This document shows, one piece after another, positions 36,067 through 44,764 of a stretch of DNA of 64,000 nucleotides. This DNA is from ZC4RG17 sp036380875 (GTDB lineage: Bacteria; Actinomycetota; Acidimicrobiia; Spongiisociales; ZC4RG35). A program made the position numbers and the translations under genes. The stretch is taken from assembly GCA_036380875.1 (NCBI GenBank), contig DASVDX010000088.1, positions 1 to 64,000 on the forward strand. Direction: 5' to 3'. How positions within the stretch are numbered: the first letter of the stretch is position 1; every line of letters starts with the position of its first letter. The notes under the pieces are model-generated. The model was not told the DNA's origin. It saw only the letters and a program-made list of their open reading frames with translations, and did no database searches.

Positions 36067-36798
36067 GTGCGTGAGATCCTTTCAGACCTGGTAGCCGAGC
36101 AGCAGTTTCTCGATCAGTCGCTCCAGCGGATCCCCATCAAGCTCTGGGACAAGGTCACTCCCGCCAAGCCCTGGACGGTTCGCGACACCATCGCCCATCT
36201 GGCCGACTTCGCCGAATTGGCCGCTGACGCCCTCACCGGCGGCAACCGTGTCAAGGAATACCAGAACGCCTCCGATCTCGACGCGCTGCGCCAACGGGCC
36301 ATCGAAAAGGGCCGCTCGATGCGCCCCCAGGACGTCATCGAGTGGTGGCGAGCGGGTCGCGCCAAGGTGGTGGAGCCGCTCTCGCACATGTCCGCCGACG
36401 ACCGCGTCGAATGGATCGCGGGCAGCATGAGTGCCAAGACATTCGCCACCTTCCGCCTGATGGAGACGTGGGCCCACGGCCTCGACATCTATCAGACGCT
36501 CGACATCGAGGTCGAGGACACGCCCCGTATCCGCCACGTCTGCTGGCTCGGTTGGAAGACGCTCCCGTACGCTTTCAAGACTGCCGGGCTCGACTACTCC
36601 CCCGTCCGGGTCGAGGTGATAGGGCCCGGGTACGCCAAGTGGGTGTACGGCCCCGACGACACCGAGGACCTCATCAAAGGGCCGGCATCCGACTGGGCTC
36701 GCGTCGTCGTGCGGCGTCTGCCGCCCGAGAAGTCCCGCCTCAAGGTAACCGGCGAAGTGGCCGCCAAGGCCATCGAGGTCGCTCAGGCCTACCTCTGA
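36067..36798 (+). CDS. TIGR03084-like DinB/maleylpyruvate-isomerase-type protein
   Basis: 243 residues with a DinB-like four-helix bundle: TPAKPWTVRDTIAHLADFAE at the N-terminus and METWAHGLDIYQTL, whose histidines could bind metal. This pattern fits the actinobacterial TIGR03084 family, whose reaction is not established. It starts a cluster with a BtpA-like gene one base downstream and an enoyl-CoA hydratase. Confidence 0.8.
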   Translation: MREILSDLVAEQQFLDQSLQRIPIKLWDKVTPAKPWTVRDTIAHLADFAELAADALTGGNRVKEYQNASDLDALRQRAIEKGRSMRPQDVIEWWRAGRAKVVEPLSHMSADDRVEWIAGSMSAKTFATFRLMETWAHGLDIYQTLDIEVEDTPRIRHVCWLGWKTLPYAFKTAGLDYSPVRVEVIGPGYAKWVYGPDDTEDLIKGPASDWARVVVRRLPPEKSRLKVTGEVAAKAIEVAQAYL

Positions 36799-36799
36799 G

Positions 36800-37600
36800 G
36801 TGACACCCCGCCGAACCGTCCCCGGCCGCCTGGTCGGGATGGTGCACCTCCTCCCACTCCCCGGCTCGCCGGATTACGGCGGTTCCATGGAACAGGTCGT
36901 GGCCGATGCCGTCGACCGCGCCCGCATCCTCGCCGCGGCCGGTTTCCCGGCGCTCATGGTCGAGAACTTCGGCGACGCTCCTTTCTACGCCGACCGCGTC
37001 CCGCCGGTGACGGTGGCGGCGATGACCCGCTGCGTCGCCGCGGTGAAGGAGACCACGGGCCTCCCGGTGGGAGTGAACGTGTTGAGAAACGACATCGAGT
37101 CCGCGCTCAGCGTGGCCGCGGTGACGGACGGCCTGTTCGTGCGGGTCAATGTCCTCACTGGCACGATGTTCACCGACCAGGGTCCCATCGTCGGCCGGGC
37201 GGCCGAAGCGGCCCGGCTGCGGGCAGAGCTCTGTCCCGACGTGGCGATCTGGGCCGACGTTCTCGTCAAGCACGCTGTACCTCCTCCGGGTTTGACGCTG
37301 GAGCAGGCGGCGGACGACACGTGGCACCGCGGCGGCGCCGACGCCCTCATCGTCTCGGGAACCGGCACAGGCCACGCTCCCGACCTCTCTCGCTTCGAAA
37401 CGATCCGGGAGATCGTCCCCGATGCGCCGCTGGTCGCCGGTTCCGGCGCCGACCCCTCCAACCTCGTTGCCTTCGCCGCCCGGTGCGACCACGTCATCGT
37501 CGGCACCTATCTGGAAAAGGACGGGATCCCCGGTGCGTCCCTCGACCCCGGGCGAATCGAAGCCTTCGTCGAGACCGCTCGCGAGGTGGGGCTCCTGTGA
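36800..37600 (+). CDS. BtpA/SgcQ family TIM-barrel protein
   Basis: 266 residues. The start GMVHLLPLPGSPDY and the segments MVENFGDAPF and VGTYLEKDGIPG are typical of the BtpA family, named for photosystem I biogenesis in cyanobacteria but widespread in non-phototrophs. The fold resembles class I aldolase-like barrels and the substrate is unknown. GTG start one base after the preceding gene; its TGA overlaps the next gene's GTG. Confidence 0.85.
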   Translation: MTPRRTVPGRLVGMVHLLPLPGSPDYGGSMEQVVADAVDRARILAAAGFPALMVENFGDAPFYADRVPPVTVAAMTRCVAAVKETTGLPVGVNVLRNDIESALSVAAVTDGLFVRVNVLTGTMFTDQGPIVGRAAEAARLRAELCPDVAIWADVLVKHAVPPPGLTLEQAADDTWHRGGADALIVSGTGTGHAPDLSRFETIREIVPDAPLVAGSGADPSNLVAFAARCDHVIVGTYLEKDGIPGASLDPGRIEAFVETAREVGLL

Positions 37601-38388
37601 GCGGCGAGACCCGCGTCGACGTCGCCGACGGCTACGCCGTCCTGACGCTGTCACGCCCCGACATCCGCAACGCCCTCACGGGCGAGGAGATGCTGTCAGA
37701 GCTGATCGCCGCGTTCGAGGCGCCTCCCGCAGGTGTGATCGTCCTGACCGGGGAAGGACCCGCCTTCTCCGCCGGGGGCAACGTCAAGGAGATGGCGAAG
37801 AAGGAGGGCATGTTCGCCGGCACCCCCGCCACCATCACCGAGAACTACCGGCGCACGATCCAGCGGTTGACAAGGGCGGTCTACGCCACCGACGCGGTCA
37901 CGATCGCCGCGGTCAATGGACCGGCGGTCGGTGCCGGGTTCGATCTCGTCCTGGGATGTGACCTGAGGATCGGCTCCACCGAAGCTTGGTTCGCGCACTC
38001 CTTCGCCGACCTCGGAATCATCCCCGGAGACGGTGGAGCGTGGCTCTTGCCGCGAGTGGTGGGCTGGCAGCGCGCCACGGAGATCGCCCTGACAGCGCGC
38101 CGGGTGGAAGCCTCCGAAGCCGCCGACCTGGACATCATCCTCGAGGTGGTGGAGCCCGAGTCGCTGCTGCAACGAGCGATCGCCCTCGCCCAGAGCATCG
38201 CCGCCAAACCAGCCCACTCCGTGCGCTTCACAAAGCGACTCCTGCGCCTCGCCCGCACGACCGATTTGGATGTGTTCTTGGAGCTATCGGCGGCGCTGCA
38301 GGCAGTGAGTCATGCCGAGCCCGACCATGAGACGGCGACCCAGCGGTACTTGGAGCGGTTGGCTCGTCGGTCCGACGTCAGGGAGTGA
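37597..38388 (+). CDS. Enoyl-CoA hydratase/isomerase family protein
   Basis: 263 residues of the crotonase fold. The oxyanion-hole segments are AFSAGGNVKEM and VNGPAVGAGFDLVL, and FADLGIIPGDGGAWLLPRVVG carries the position of one catalytic Glu. The usual Glu of the second site (GxxxPExGL) is replaced here by GIIPGDGG, so the reaction may not be simple hydration. GTG start coupled to the BtpA stop. The 3' end overlaps convergent HD-GYP by 11 bases. Confidence 0.88.
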   Translation: MSGETRVDVADGYAVLTLSRPDIRNALTGEEMLSELIAAFEAPPAGVIVLTGEGPAFSAGGNVKEMAKKEGMFAGTPATITENYRRTIQRLTRAVYATDAVTIAAVNGPAVGAGFDLVLGCDLRIGSTEAWFAHSFADLGIIPGDGGAWLLPRVVGWQRATEIALTARRVEASEAADLDIILEVVEPESLLQRAIALAQSIAAKPAHSVRFTKRLLRLARTTDLDVFLELSAALQAVSHAEPDHETATQRYLERLARRSDVRE

Positions 38389-38977
38389 CGAGAGAGGTCT
38401 TGGCAGCCGGCGGGAGCTGGCCGGCCTCGCACACGTGATTGAAAGCCTCGACCACCATCGGGTCGAACTGGGTGCCCGCATGGAGGTTGATCTCCTCCAC
38501 CGCCACCTCGACGGGAAGAGCCGGCTGATACGACCGGTGGCTCACCATGGCGTCGAAGGCGTCGGCGACGAGGACGATGCGGGCCAGGAGCGGGATCTCC
38601 ATCCCGGCCAAACCGAACGGGTAGCCGCGGCCGTCATACCTCTCGTGGTGGTAGAGGATGGCCTCGGACACACGCCGATCGAACCGGTCGACGGTCATCG
38701 CAAACCCGAGCTCGGGGTGGCGGCGCATGTGCTCCAACTCCCACGGGTCGAGCGGGCCGGGTTTGGAGAGGATGGCGGGGTCGACGTGGATCTTGCCTAC
38801 ATCGTGGAGGACACCGACCAGTCCCAGGCGGGCGATGTCGTCTTCGTCGACTTCGAGGGTGCGGCCCAGGGCGATGGCGAGGTCGGCCACTCGGTGAACG
38901 TGGCCGTGGAGGTCTTCGACAATGTGCTCCATAGCCCGGAGCAGATCATTCTTGGCTTTTTGTTGGCGGGGGCTCAT
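38378..38977 (-). CDS. HD-GYP domain cyclic-di-GMP phosphodiesterase
   Basis: 199 residues from the ATG at 38977 (MSPRQQKAKN). Both family motifs are intact, HDVGK and HHERYDGRGYP, so it should hydrolyse c-di-GMP to GMP. There is no sensory or receiver domain, which is unusual for the family. ATG 39040 and TTG 39088 are other possible starts, but the bases between can form two stems (see the leader entry), so I prefer an untranslated leader. Confidence 0.85.
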   Translation of the reverse strand: MSPRQQKAKNDLLRAMEHIVEDLHGHVHRVADLAIALGRTLEVDEDDIARLGLVGVLHDVGKIHVDPAILSKPGPLDPWELEHMRRHPELGFAMTVDRFDRRVSEAILYHHERYDGRGYPFGLAGMEIPLLARIVLVADAFDAMVSHRSYQPALPVEVAVEEINLHAGTQFDPMVVEAFNHVCEAGQLPPAAKTSLVTP

Positions 38978-39120
38978 TTGAAGGATTTCTGGGAATGGGA
39001 GGCGGCTTGGGAGTGAGGTATTGGTCGCAGATATCATCGTCCCGGCCGCCTTTCTGATCCATAGGGCGAGTGACCCAGCGAGTTTCAAGGATTTCGCGTA
39101 GGTCTATGGACCCAGATCGT
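38978..39120 (-). ncRNA. Possible structured 5' leader of the HD-GYP gene
   Basis: Read on the minus strand, GGTCCATAG (39112-39104) can pair with CTATGGATC (39064-39056) over nine positions with one G-U. Further on, AGGCGGC (39051-39045) pairs with GCCGCCT (39006-39000). GAAATCCTT occurs twice, near 39098-39090 and 38988-38980. The GEMM-type c-di-GMP riboswitch consensus does not fit. No evidence beyond base-pairing potential. Confidence 0.3.
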
Positions 39121-39154
39121 TGAAATGAATCGGCCTCTCAAAGCACCGAAACGA

Positions 39155-39160
39155 TAGCCT
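39155..39160 (+). promoter_or_regulatory. -10 element of the DUF4032 gene, leaderless
   Basis: TAGCCT followed by eight bases and the GTG at 39169. No ribosome site is visible. The -35 is poor. Confidence 0.35.
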
Positions 39161-39168
39161 CGATCCTC

Positions 39169-40374
39169 GTGTCCACCCCGAATCTCACCATCCGGGCCGG
39201 CCATCCCGACTTCCTCGAGTTGCCGTGGGAGATCTCACTGGAGGACTGGGAGATCCCCGAGCTCGTCGATCTTCCCAAGGGGATCTCCCGTCACACAGTG
39301 AGATTCGTCAACCTCCCCCAGGGTCTGTATGCCATCAAAGAACTCAACGAGCGGGCAGCCCGCCACGAATACGCCGTTCTCCGCGAGTTGGAGGAGTTGG
39401 CGGCCCCGGCGGTGAGTGCCGTCGGGTTGGTCACAGGCCGCAGCCCTGACCGCCACGACGAGAGATCGGCGGCGTTGATCACGGCCTACGAGTCCTTCTC
39501 GTTTTCGTACCGCGAGTTGCTAGAAGGGCCGGGCTTCGGGCAAAACCGCAGCCGGATGCTCAACGCCTTCGCCTTCCTGCTCGTGCGTCTGCATCTGCTC
39601 GGCGTCTTCTGGGGCGACTGTTCTCTGTCCAATGTGCTCTACCGGTGGGACGCCGACAGCCTCGAAACGATCATGGTCGACGCGGAAACTGCCTCGATCC
39701 ATCCGAGCGGTTTGAGTGACGGGCAGCGTCGAGAAGACCTCTCGATCATGATCGAGAACGTGGCGGGGGGGATATCGGATATCGCCGCCATGGCCGGAAC
39801 CGAGCCGACACCGGAGGACCTGGCGATGGGGATGGAGATCGCCGAGAGATACGAGAGCTTGTGGAGCGAGTTGGCGGACGAGGAGACGATCGGCCCCGAC
39901 GAGCGCTACAAGATCGGTGAGAAGATGGCTCGAATCAATGCCCTCGGCTTCGACGTCGAGGAAGTGGAGTTGGTGCCTGCCAACTCAGACGGCGACGAGT
40001 TCCGGTTCAAGCTCAAACTGGGGGGACGCACGTTCCATACCAACCGGCTCCGCGACCTGACAGGCGTCGAGGCCCTCGAGAACCAGGCTCGGGTGATCCT
40101 CTCCGACCTCTACTACTTCCAAGCCCGCGAAGGCCTGCAGGACACACCCACGAAGAAGGCGGTCGCCGCCATCCGCTGGCGGGTCACCGAGTTCGAGCCC
40201 ATGATCGAGCGACTCCGGCAAATCGAGGGGGTCAGCGATCCGATCCAGGCCTACTGCGATCTCTTGCACCATCGCTACTTGATGGCGACCGAGCAACAGC
40301 GTGACGTGCCGACGCTGGAGGCCTTCGAGCATTGGCTGGCAGATGGGCGGCCCGGCTATCCGCCGCCCCCATGA
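39169..40374 (+). CDS. DUF4032 protein with a kinase-like fold
   Basis: 401 residues. The N-terminal two thirds resemble a protein-kinase/LPS-kinase fold: an ATP-binding Lys in GLYAIKELN, a Glu in HEYAVLRELEEL, the catalytic-loop equivalent GVFWGDCSLSNVLY and a metal Asp in MVDAETAS. DUF4032 fills the C-terminal region. The substrate is not known. It is the only gene on the plus strand between HD-GYP and a flavin reductase. Confidence 0.82.
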   Translation: MSTPNLTIRAGHPDFLELPWEISLEDWEIPELVDLPKGISRHTVRFVNLPQGLYAIKELNERAARHEYAVLRELEELAAPAVSAVGLVTGRSPDRHDERSAALITAYESFSFSYRELLEGPGFGQNRSRMLNAFAFLLVRLHLLGVFWGDCSLSNVLYRWDADSLETIMVDAETASIHPSGLSDGQRREDLSIMIENVAGGISDIAAMAGTEPTPEDLAMGMEIAERYESLWSELADEETIGPDERYKIGEKMARINALGFDVEEVELVPANSDGDEFRFKLKLGGRTFHTNRLRDLTGVEALENQARVILSDLYYFQAREGLQDTPTKKAVAAIRWRVTEFEPMIERLRQIEGVSDPIQAYCDLLHHRYLMATEQQRDVPTLEAFEHWLADGRPGYPPPP

Positions 40375-40375
40375 G

Positions 40376-40918
40376 TCAGTGACCGCCGCGTTTGACCCCG
40401 CCGTACTTCATGCGGGTGTCGGACATGGCGGCGGCCCGCTCCTCCTGGCGCTCCGGGTCGTACCCGGCGTCCACGATCTCGCCGATGAATAGAGTGTGCG
40501 TCCCGAGATCGAGTGACTGGCGGACCTCACACTCGAACCACGCCAGCGCTTCCTCGAAGATCGGCACCCCGGTCTTGCCTTCGCGGACGGGACGCCCATT
40601 CAGCGTCATGTCCTCCTTCGTCGCAGGCTTGGAGAACTTCACGAACACGCGGGTGTCGTCGGCGGGCCACAGGTTGACCGAGAAGGCACCCGACTCCCGA
40701 ATCAGTTCGTGTGTCACCGCCTTGTTGTCGACACCCACCCCGACGAGGACGGGCTCCATCGACAATTGGGTGATCCACGATGCCGTCATCCCGTTCCACC
40801 GGTCTCCAGCCCGCGAGCCGATGAGAGCGAGAGCATTGGGTATCTTCCAGGTCACCAGATTCACAGTTTCGGGATCCACCATGTGACGAAGTCCTGTCTG
40901 ATCGATTCCGAAGCTCAC
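40376..40918 (-). CDS. Flavin reductase family protein
   Basis: 180 residues. The FMN-binding split barrel is recognisable: WKIPNALALIGSRAGDRWNGMTASWITQ, then SMEPVLVGVGVD and FSVNLWPADD. Such proteins supply reduced flavin or act as FMN-binding oxidoreductases. Divergent from the next universal-stress-like gene with only 18 bases between starts, so both promoters must overlap coding or each other. Confidence 0.87.
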   Translation of the reverse strand: MSFGIDQTGLRHMVDPETVNLVTWKIPNALALIGSRAGDRWNGMTASWITQLSMEPVLVGVGVDNKAVTHELIRESGAFSVNLWPADDTRVFVKFSKPATKEDMTLNGRPVREGKTGVPIFEEALAWFECEVRQSLDLGTHTLFIGEIVDAGYDPERQEERAAAMSDTRMKYGGVKRGGH

Positions 40919-40936
40919 CCTAACCTGGCTACAACC

Positions 40937-41440
40937 GTGAGAATCCTGATCGCCACTACAGGCGTCCTGCCACCGGTGCCGGTCGCCGAACTCTGCAAGC
41001 GGCTGGGGGGCGACGACGGAGAGTTCGCTGTCATGACCGTGGTGCAGGTGCCGCGGACATTCCTCGACGCACTCGACGAGGAGGAGCGTCGCTCATTGCT
41101 CGCCGACGACGACCGCGGCGACCCCGAGGCCAAGGCCTCGGCCTACCTCGAGGAGCGCGGCCGGAGGATCGTCGACCCGATCCTGGCGGCGTTGGCCGCC
41201 CAGGGGCTGGAGGCGAGCGTGCGCTTCGTCGAGGGCGACGACCCTGCCGAGGCGATAATCCGCACCGCCGAGGACTTCCAGGCGGACCTGCTGGTCATGG
41301 GAGCCACCCGCCGGCTGTTCACCGAGGAGGCATGGCGGAGCGTTTCCGCCCGCGTGATGGAGCAGTCGCAGCGGCCGATCCTGCTCGTGCCGGGCACCCG
41401 TATCGAGGACACGTTCGAGATTCCCCGGGTCGATTTCTGA
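40937..41440 (+). CDS. Universal stress protein-like protein
   Basis: 167 residues beginning VRILIATTG, with ADLLVMGATRRLFTEEAWRSVSARVMEQSQRPILLVPG at the C-terminus (the UspA nucleotide-binding region, here GATRR-N-S instead of the usual G-2X-G-9X-G(S/T)). The ATP-binding glycines are partly lost, so it may be a non-ATP-binding member. I start at the GTG at 40937; a longer open frame to 40709 is antisense to the flavin reductase. TAACCT ten bases upstream may be the -10. Confidence 0.75.
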   Translation: MRILIATTGVLPPVPVAELCKRLGGDDGEFAVMTVVQVPRTFLDALDEEERRSLLADDDRGDPEAKASAYLEERGRRIVDPILAALAAQGLEASVRFVEGDDPAEAIIRTAEDFQADLLVMGATRRLFTEEAWRSVSARVMEQSQRPILLVPGTRIEDTFEIPRVDF

Positions 41441-41495
41441 TCGGGGTTTCCGAGCGGCGGCGAAATCTGTCACACCGCCGTCTTACGTTGGAGGC

Positions 41496-41876
41496 ATGGA
41501 CAGACACGAGTCAACTTCCCCCTCGTACCTGTGCCGCCACGAGGTCCGCTACCACGGCCGTGTCGGCGTCGTCGCCTGCGCCGACTGCGGGTGCCTGGAG
41601 TTCCACGGAGCGCGCGGGCTGCTCGACCCGGCGGAGGGGGTGGCGGCTCTGTTCGGGAGCTTCGACCTGGTGGGCAAGGTGCCGGCCATCGCCGCCCCGG
41701 CCGACCATGTGCTGGCGTACCGGCCGCCGCTGGGGAAACGGTCAGCGCTGGACGTGCTCCCCACCGGGGTGTGGCTGCGGGTGCACGACGAGCTGTGGCT
41801 CGCCTCCGACCGTCAGGCGCTGCTCCTCGCCACTCCGAACCGGCTGATGGTCGACAACCTCACCCGGGGGGCATGA
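41496..41876 (+). CDS. Small hypothetical protein with a Cys/His cluster
   Basis: 126 residues. The N-terminal 40 residues contain CRHEVRYHGRVGVVACADCGC, possibly a zinc knuckle, followed by a small alpha/beta region. The ATG has TTGGAGGC directly upstream but only one base away, and TACGTT six bases upstream, so a leaderless start is possible. It overlaps the 3' end of the convergent ABC transporter by 17 bases. No function assigned. Confidence 0.65.
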   Translation: MDRHESTSPSYLCRHEVRYHGRVGVVACADCGCLEFHGARGLLDPAEGVAALFGSFDLVGKVPAIAAPADHVLAYRPPLGKRSALDVLPTGVWLRVHDELWLASDRQALLLATPNRLMVDNLTRGA

Positions 41877-43779
41877 TCAGCCGATCCTCGGGTCGTTCCG
41901 CCTTCCCGAGGAACTGGGTGTCGTAGAGCACTCGATAGAGGCCGCCGGCGGCGATCAACTCGTCGTGCGTGCCCGACTCCACCAGCCGGCCTTCCTCCAT
42001 CACGAGGATCTGATCGGCCATGCGCACAGTCGACAGCCGGTGGGCGATGACGATCGACGTGCGGCCCGCCATCAGCCGCTCCAGCGCTTCCTGGATGAGT
42101 GCTTCGGAGCGGGAGTCGAGATGTGATGTCGCTTCGTCGAGGATCAGGATTCGGGGGTCCTTCAGGATGACCCGGGCGATCGCCAGCCGCTGCTTCTCAC
42201 CACCCGACAAGCGGTAACCCCTCTCCCCCACGACCGTCTCGAATCCGTCGGGCAAGGCCTCGATCAACTCGAGGATGTTGGCCGCCCGGGCCGCCGTCTC
42301 CAGCTCGTCGAGGGTGGCGTCGGGCTTCGCGTAGCGGAGGTTGGCGGCGATCGTGTCGTGGAAGAGGTAGGTCTCCTGGGTCACCACCCCGATCATCTCG
42401 GCCAGAGTCTCCGGTGCCAGATCGCGCACGTCGTGGCCGTCGATGCGCACCGACCCGAGCGTGGCGTCGTACAGGCGCGGAATGAGGTAGGACACGGTCG
42501 TCTTGCCCGCCCCCGAAGGCCCAACGAGAGCAGTGAGTGTTCCCGGGGCAACGGTGAAGGAGACGTCGCGAAGCGCCCAGGTTCTGGTTTCGGCGACCTT
42601 GGGGGCCTCGAGGTCCAAGCCGGCATCGCGCCAGCGCTTCACCGCCTCCAGCCCCTCGGGCCCGTCGCCCCGGTACCGGAAGCTGACGTGGTCGAAGGTG
42701 ACCTCGCCGCTGGGGTCGTGGAGCGGCACCGGTTGCTCGGGAGGAGGCACGTCCGTCTGCAGGTCGAGGACCTCGAAGACCCGCTCGAACGAGACGAGGG
42801 ACGTGGCGAACTCCACCCGGCTGTTGGCGAGCCCCGACAGCGGCCCATACAGCTGGCCGAGCAGCGTCGAGAACATCACGACGACGCCGATATCCAGTTC
42901 CCCCCGCATGACCAGCCACCCGCCCAGCCAGAAGATCCCTGCCGAGCCGACGGCACTGACCAGGCCCAGGGCGGCGAAGAACCAACGCCCGACCATGGCT
43001 CGGCGGACGCCGAGGTCGCGAACTGCCGCCGCCTCCCGTTCGAAGCGCTCCAGCTCGGTGTCGCTGCGTCCAAAGAGCCTCACGAGCAGCGCACCGCTGA
43101 CGTTGAACGCCTCCTGGAGGATCCCCGACATGACGGCGTTCCTCTCCATCTGGTCCTCGGTGACCCGGCGCAGGAGGCGGGCCACCCGGCGAGCGGGGAG
43201 GACGAACAAGGGGAGGGCTGCCAGGGCGAGGATCGTCAGCCGCCAGTCGGACCCGATCATCACCGTCAGGGCTGCCACGACGGCTACCAGGTTGGAGAGG
43301 ATGGTGACGAAGGTCCCGGTGATCGCCTGCTGGGCGCCCACCACGTCACTGTTGAGCCGGTTCATCAGCTCCCCGGTCTTGGTGGCGGTGAAGAACCGAA
43401 GCGACATGGTGGAGAGGTGCTGGAACAACTGGCGCCGAAGGTCGAAGATGATCCCCTCGCCGGCTTTCGCCGACCACCAGCGCTGCAACACGCCGATGAG
43501 AGCCGACACGACGGGCACGACCACCATGCCCGCTCCGAGGAGCGTGAGCATCCCGAGGTCCCCCTCGGGTATCGCCACGTCTATGAGGTAGCGGATCAGG
43601 ATGGCAGGAACGACTCCGAGCCCGCTGATCACGAGGACCGTGACGAGGATGCCGAGCAGGTACCGGCGGTAGGGGCGGGCGTAGGACCAGACGCGGCGCA
43701 GCAGGGCGCGGTCTATCGCCGGCCGGTCGACGTCGGCGTCGTACTGGATGTAGCTGCGCCAGCCACTGCCGTGGAACAG
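41860..43779 (-). CDS. ABC exporter, fused membrane and ATPase domains, apparent CTG start
   Basis: 639 residues. Six membrane helices (about 35-330) precede the nucleotide-binding domain with Walker A GPSGAGKTT, signature LSGGEKQRLAIAR and Walker B ILILDEATSHLD. This is the MsbA/MDR-type half transporter that works as a homodimer or with a partner not seen here. Family alignment places the N-terminus before the GTG at 43632: SYARPYRRYLLGILVTVL forms the first helix. The only upstream initiator before a stop is CTG at 43779, with GGGAG six bases before it. Confidence 0.9.
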   Translation of the reverse strand: MFHGSGWRSYIQYDADVDRPAIDRALLRRVWSYARPYRRYLLGILVTVLVISGLGVVPAILIRYLIDVAIPEGDLGMLTLLGAGMVVVPVVSALIGVLQRWWSAKAGEGIIFDLRRQLFQHLSTMSLRFFTATKTGELMNRLNSDVVGAQQAITGTFVTILSNLVAVVAALTVMIGSDWRLTILALAALPLFVLPARRVARLLRRVTEDQMERNAVMSGILQEAFNVSGALLVRLFGRSDTELERFEREAAAVRDLGVRRAMVGRWFFAALGLVSAVGSAGIFWLGGWLVMRGELDIGVVVMFSTLLGQLYGPLSGLANSRVEFATSLVSFERVFEVLDLQTDVPPPEQPVPLHDPSGEVTFDHVSFRYRGDGPEGLEAVKRWRDAGLDLEAPKVAETRTWALRDVSFTVAPGTLTALVGPSGAGKTTVSYLIPRLYDATLGSVRIDGHDVRDLAPETLAEMIGVVTQETYLFHDTIAANLRYAKPDATLDELETAARAANILELIEALPDGFETVVGERGYRLSGGEKQRLAIARVILKDPRILILDEATSHLDSRSEALIQEALERLMAGRTSIVIAHRLSTVRMADQILVMEEGRLVESGTHDELIAAGGLYRVLYDTQFLGKAERPEDRLIMPPG

Positions 43780-43839
43780 ATCGTTCTCCCGAGAAGAGGA
43801 GATCTCAGCCTATAGGTGGCTTCCCGGTATCGAAGAGCG

Positions 43840-44646
43840 TCACCCGCCCGCGGGGAGCATCTCGCTCAGCGGCCGGAACGAGGCGATGACCTCGTGGATG
43901 AGCTCTTCAGCCTGGTCGTCGAACCCGTCGAACTCGTAGCGGAACGGGTCGATGTACCAGACGTGCGCCAGCCCCTCGGCGTCCTCGAGGCGCCAGACCT
44001 GCGTGCCGCCGATCGGCTCGACCCCGCACAGTGTGTCGGGCGATGCGATGCGGAGGCACACGTCTTCGGGTTCGCCTTGGGCTGCTACTTCGACGCCTTC
44101 GGGATCACGCGAAAGGTTGAGGACCGCCTCCTGGCCCACGGACCGGGACCTGGTGTAAGGCTCGACCGACCAGAACCCGAAGGCCACCGTGGGGTCGCTC
44201 GACAGGCTCAGCTCGCGGATCTCGATCACGAGCTGCGAGGTGATGTGCGAGACGGCAGCAGGGACGACCGAGGGGAACTGGACCTCGGGCACGGCCGTCG
44301 CGATCTCCGCGCGCGATGCCTGCAGGAACCGCGAGTTGTTGTCCTCTGCCCTACCGAAGGCTTCTGCCAGGACCTCGGCGACTTCGGCTCCCTCGGGCGG
44401 GGCACCGAATTCGTCGTTCACCCATACCAACGACTCGGTGGGGCGAACAGGCGAAGGCGGGGTCGTGGTCGTCGTCGTGGCGGTGGTCGCCACCTCCCCG
44501 ATCCAGTTCGAGGAGCGTCCGCCCAGGTCGGCGAACATCTGGTCGGAACAGGCGGCGACGAGCAGCGCCACCGATGCCCAAATCAGAGCCCGGCGCGTAG
44601 GCCGGGCTCTGAGAGGACCATCCGCTCTCTCGGCCCGATGCAGCAT
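43840..44646 (-). CDS. Hypothetical secreted lipoprotein
   Basis: 268 residues. The N-terminus is Arg-rich, then a hydrophobic stretch and lipobox LLVAACS with the lipid-accepting Cys, followed by a Thr-rich linker. The C-terminal region has two more cysteines (DVCLRI and DTLCGV) that could form a disulphide. No catalytic motif. It precedes the ABC exporter on the same strand and could be its partner, but nothing proves that. Confidence 0.8.
   Translation of the reverse strand: MLHRAERADGPLRARPTRRALIWASVALLVAACSDQMFADLGGRSSNWIGEVATTATTTTTTPPSPVRPTESLVWVNDEFGAPPEGAEVAEVLAEAFGRAEDNNSRFLQASRAEIATAVPEVQFPSVVPAAVSHITSQLVIEIRELSLSSDPTVAFGFWSVEPYTRSRSVGQEAVLNLSRDPEGVEVAAQGEPEDVCLRIASPDTLCGVEPIGGTQVWRLEDAEGLAHVWYIDPFRYEFDGFDDQAEELIHEVIASFRPLSEMLPAGG
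44584..44611. other. 11-base perfect hairpin inside the lipoprotein signal-peptide coding region
   Basis: CAGAGCCCGGC (44584-44594) pairs with GCCGGGCTCTG (44601-44611) around a six-base loop. It lies 35-60 bases into the reading frame on the minus strand. Strong enough to affect translation initiation or elongation. No T-run follows. Confidence 0.55.
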
Positions 44647-44751
44647 CTACCCCCTCTTGACGTTTGGCGTTGCCCCTCGGTTCCCCGACAGGAGGTGCGG
44701 ACGATGTTAAGAGGCCGTACGACACCGAGCCAGCGCACCGGCTCCCGCCTC

Positions 44752-44757
44752 TAACCT
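44752..44757 (+). promoter_or_regulatory. -10 element of the dehydroquinase-hydrolase gene, leaderless
   Basis: TAACCT followed by exactly seven bases and the ATG at 44765; no ribosome site. Confidence 0.5.
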
Positions 44758-44764
44758 CGTCCCG

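Noticed and set aside
38978..39120. GEMM-type c-di-GMP riboswitch ahead of HD-GYP
   Set aside because: The conserved GGCAAACC and GGGACGCAAAGCC elements are absent; only GAAAGGCGG and GGGACG fragments look similar. Kept only as an unassigned leader.
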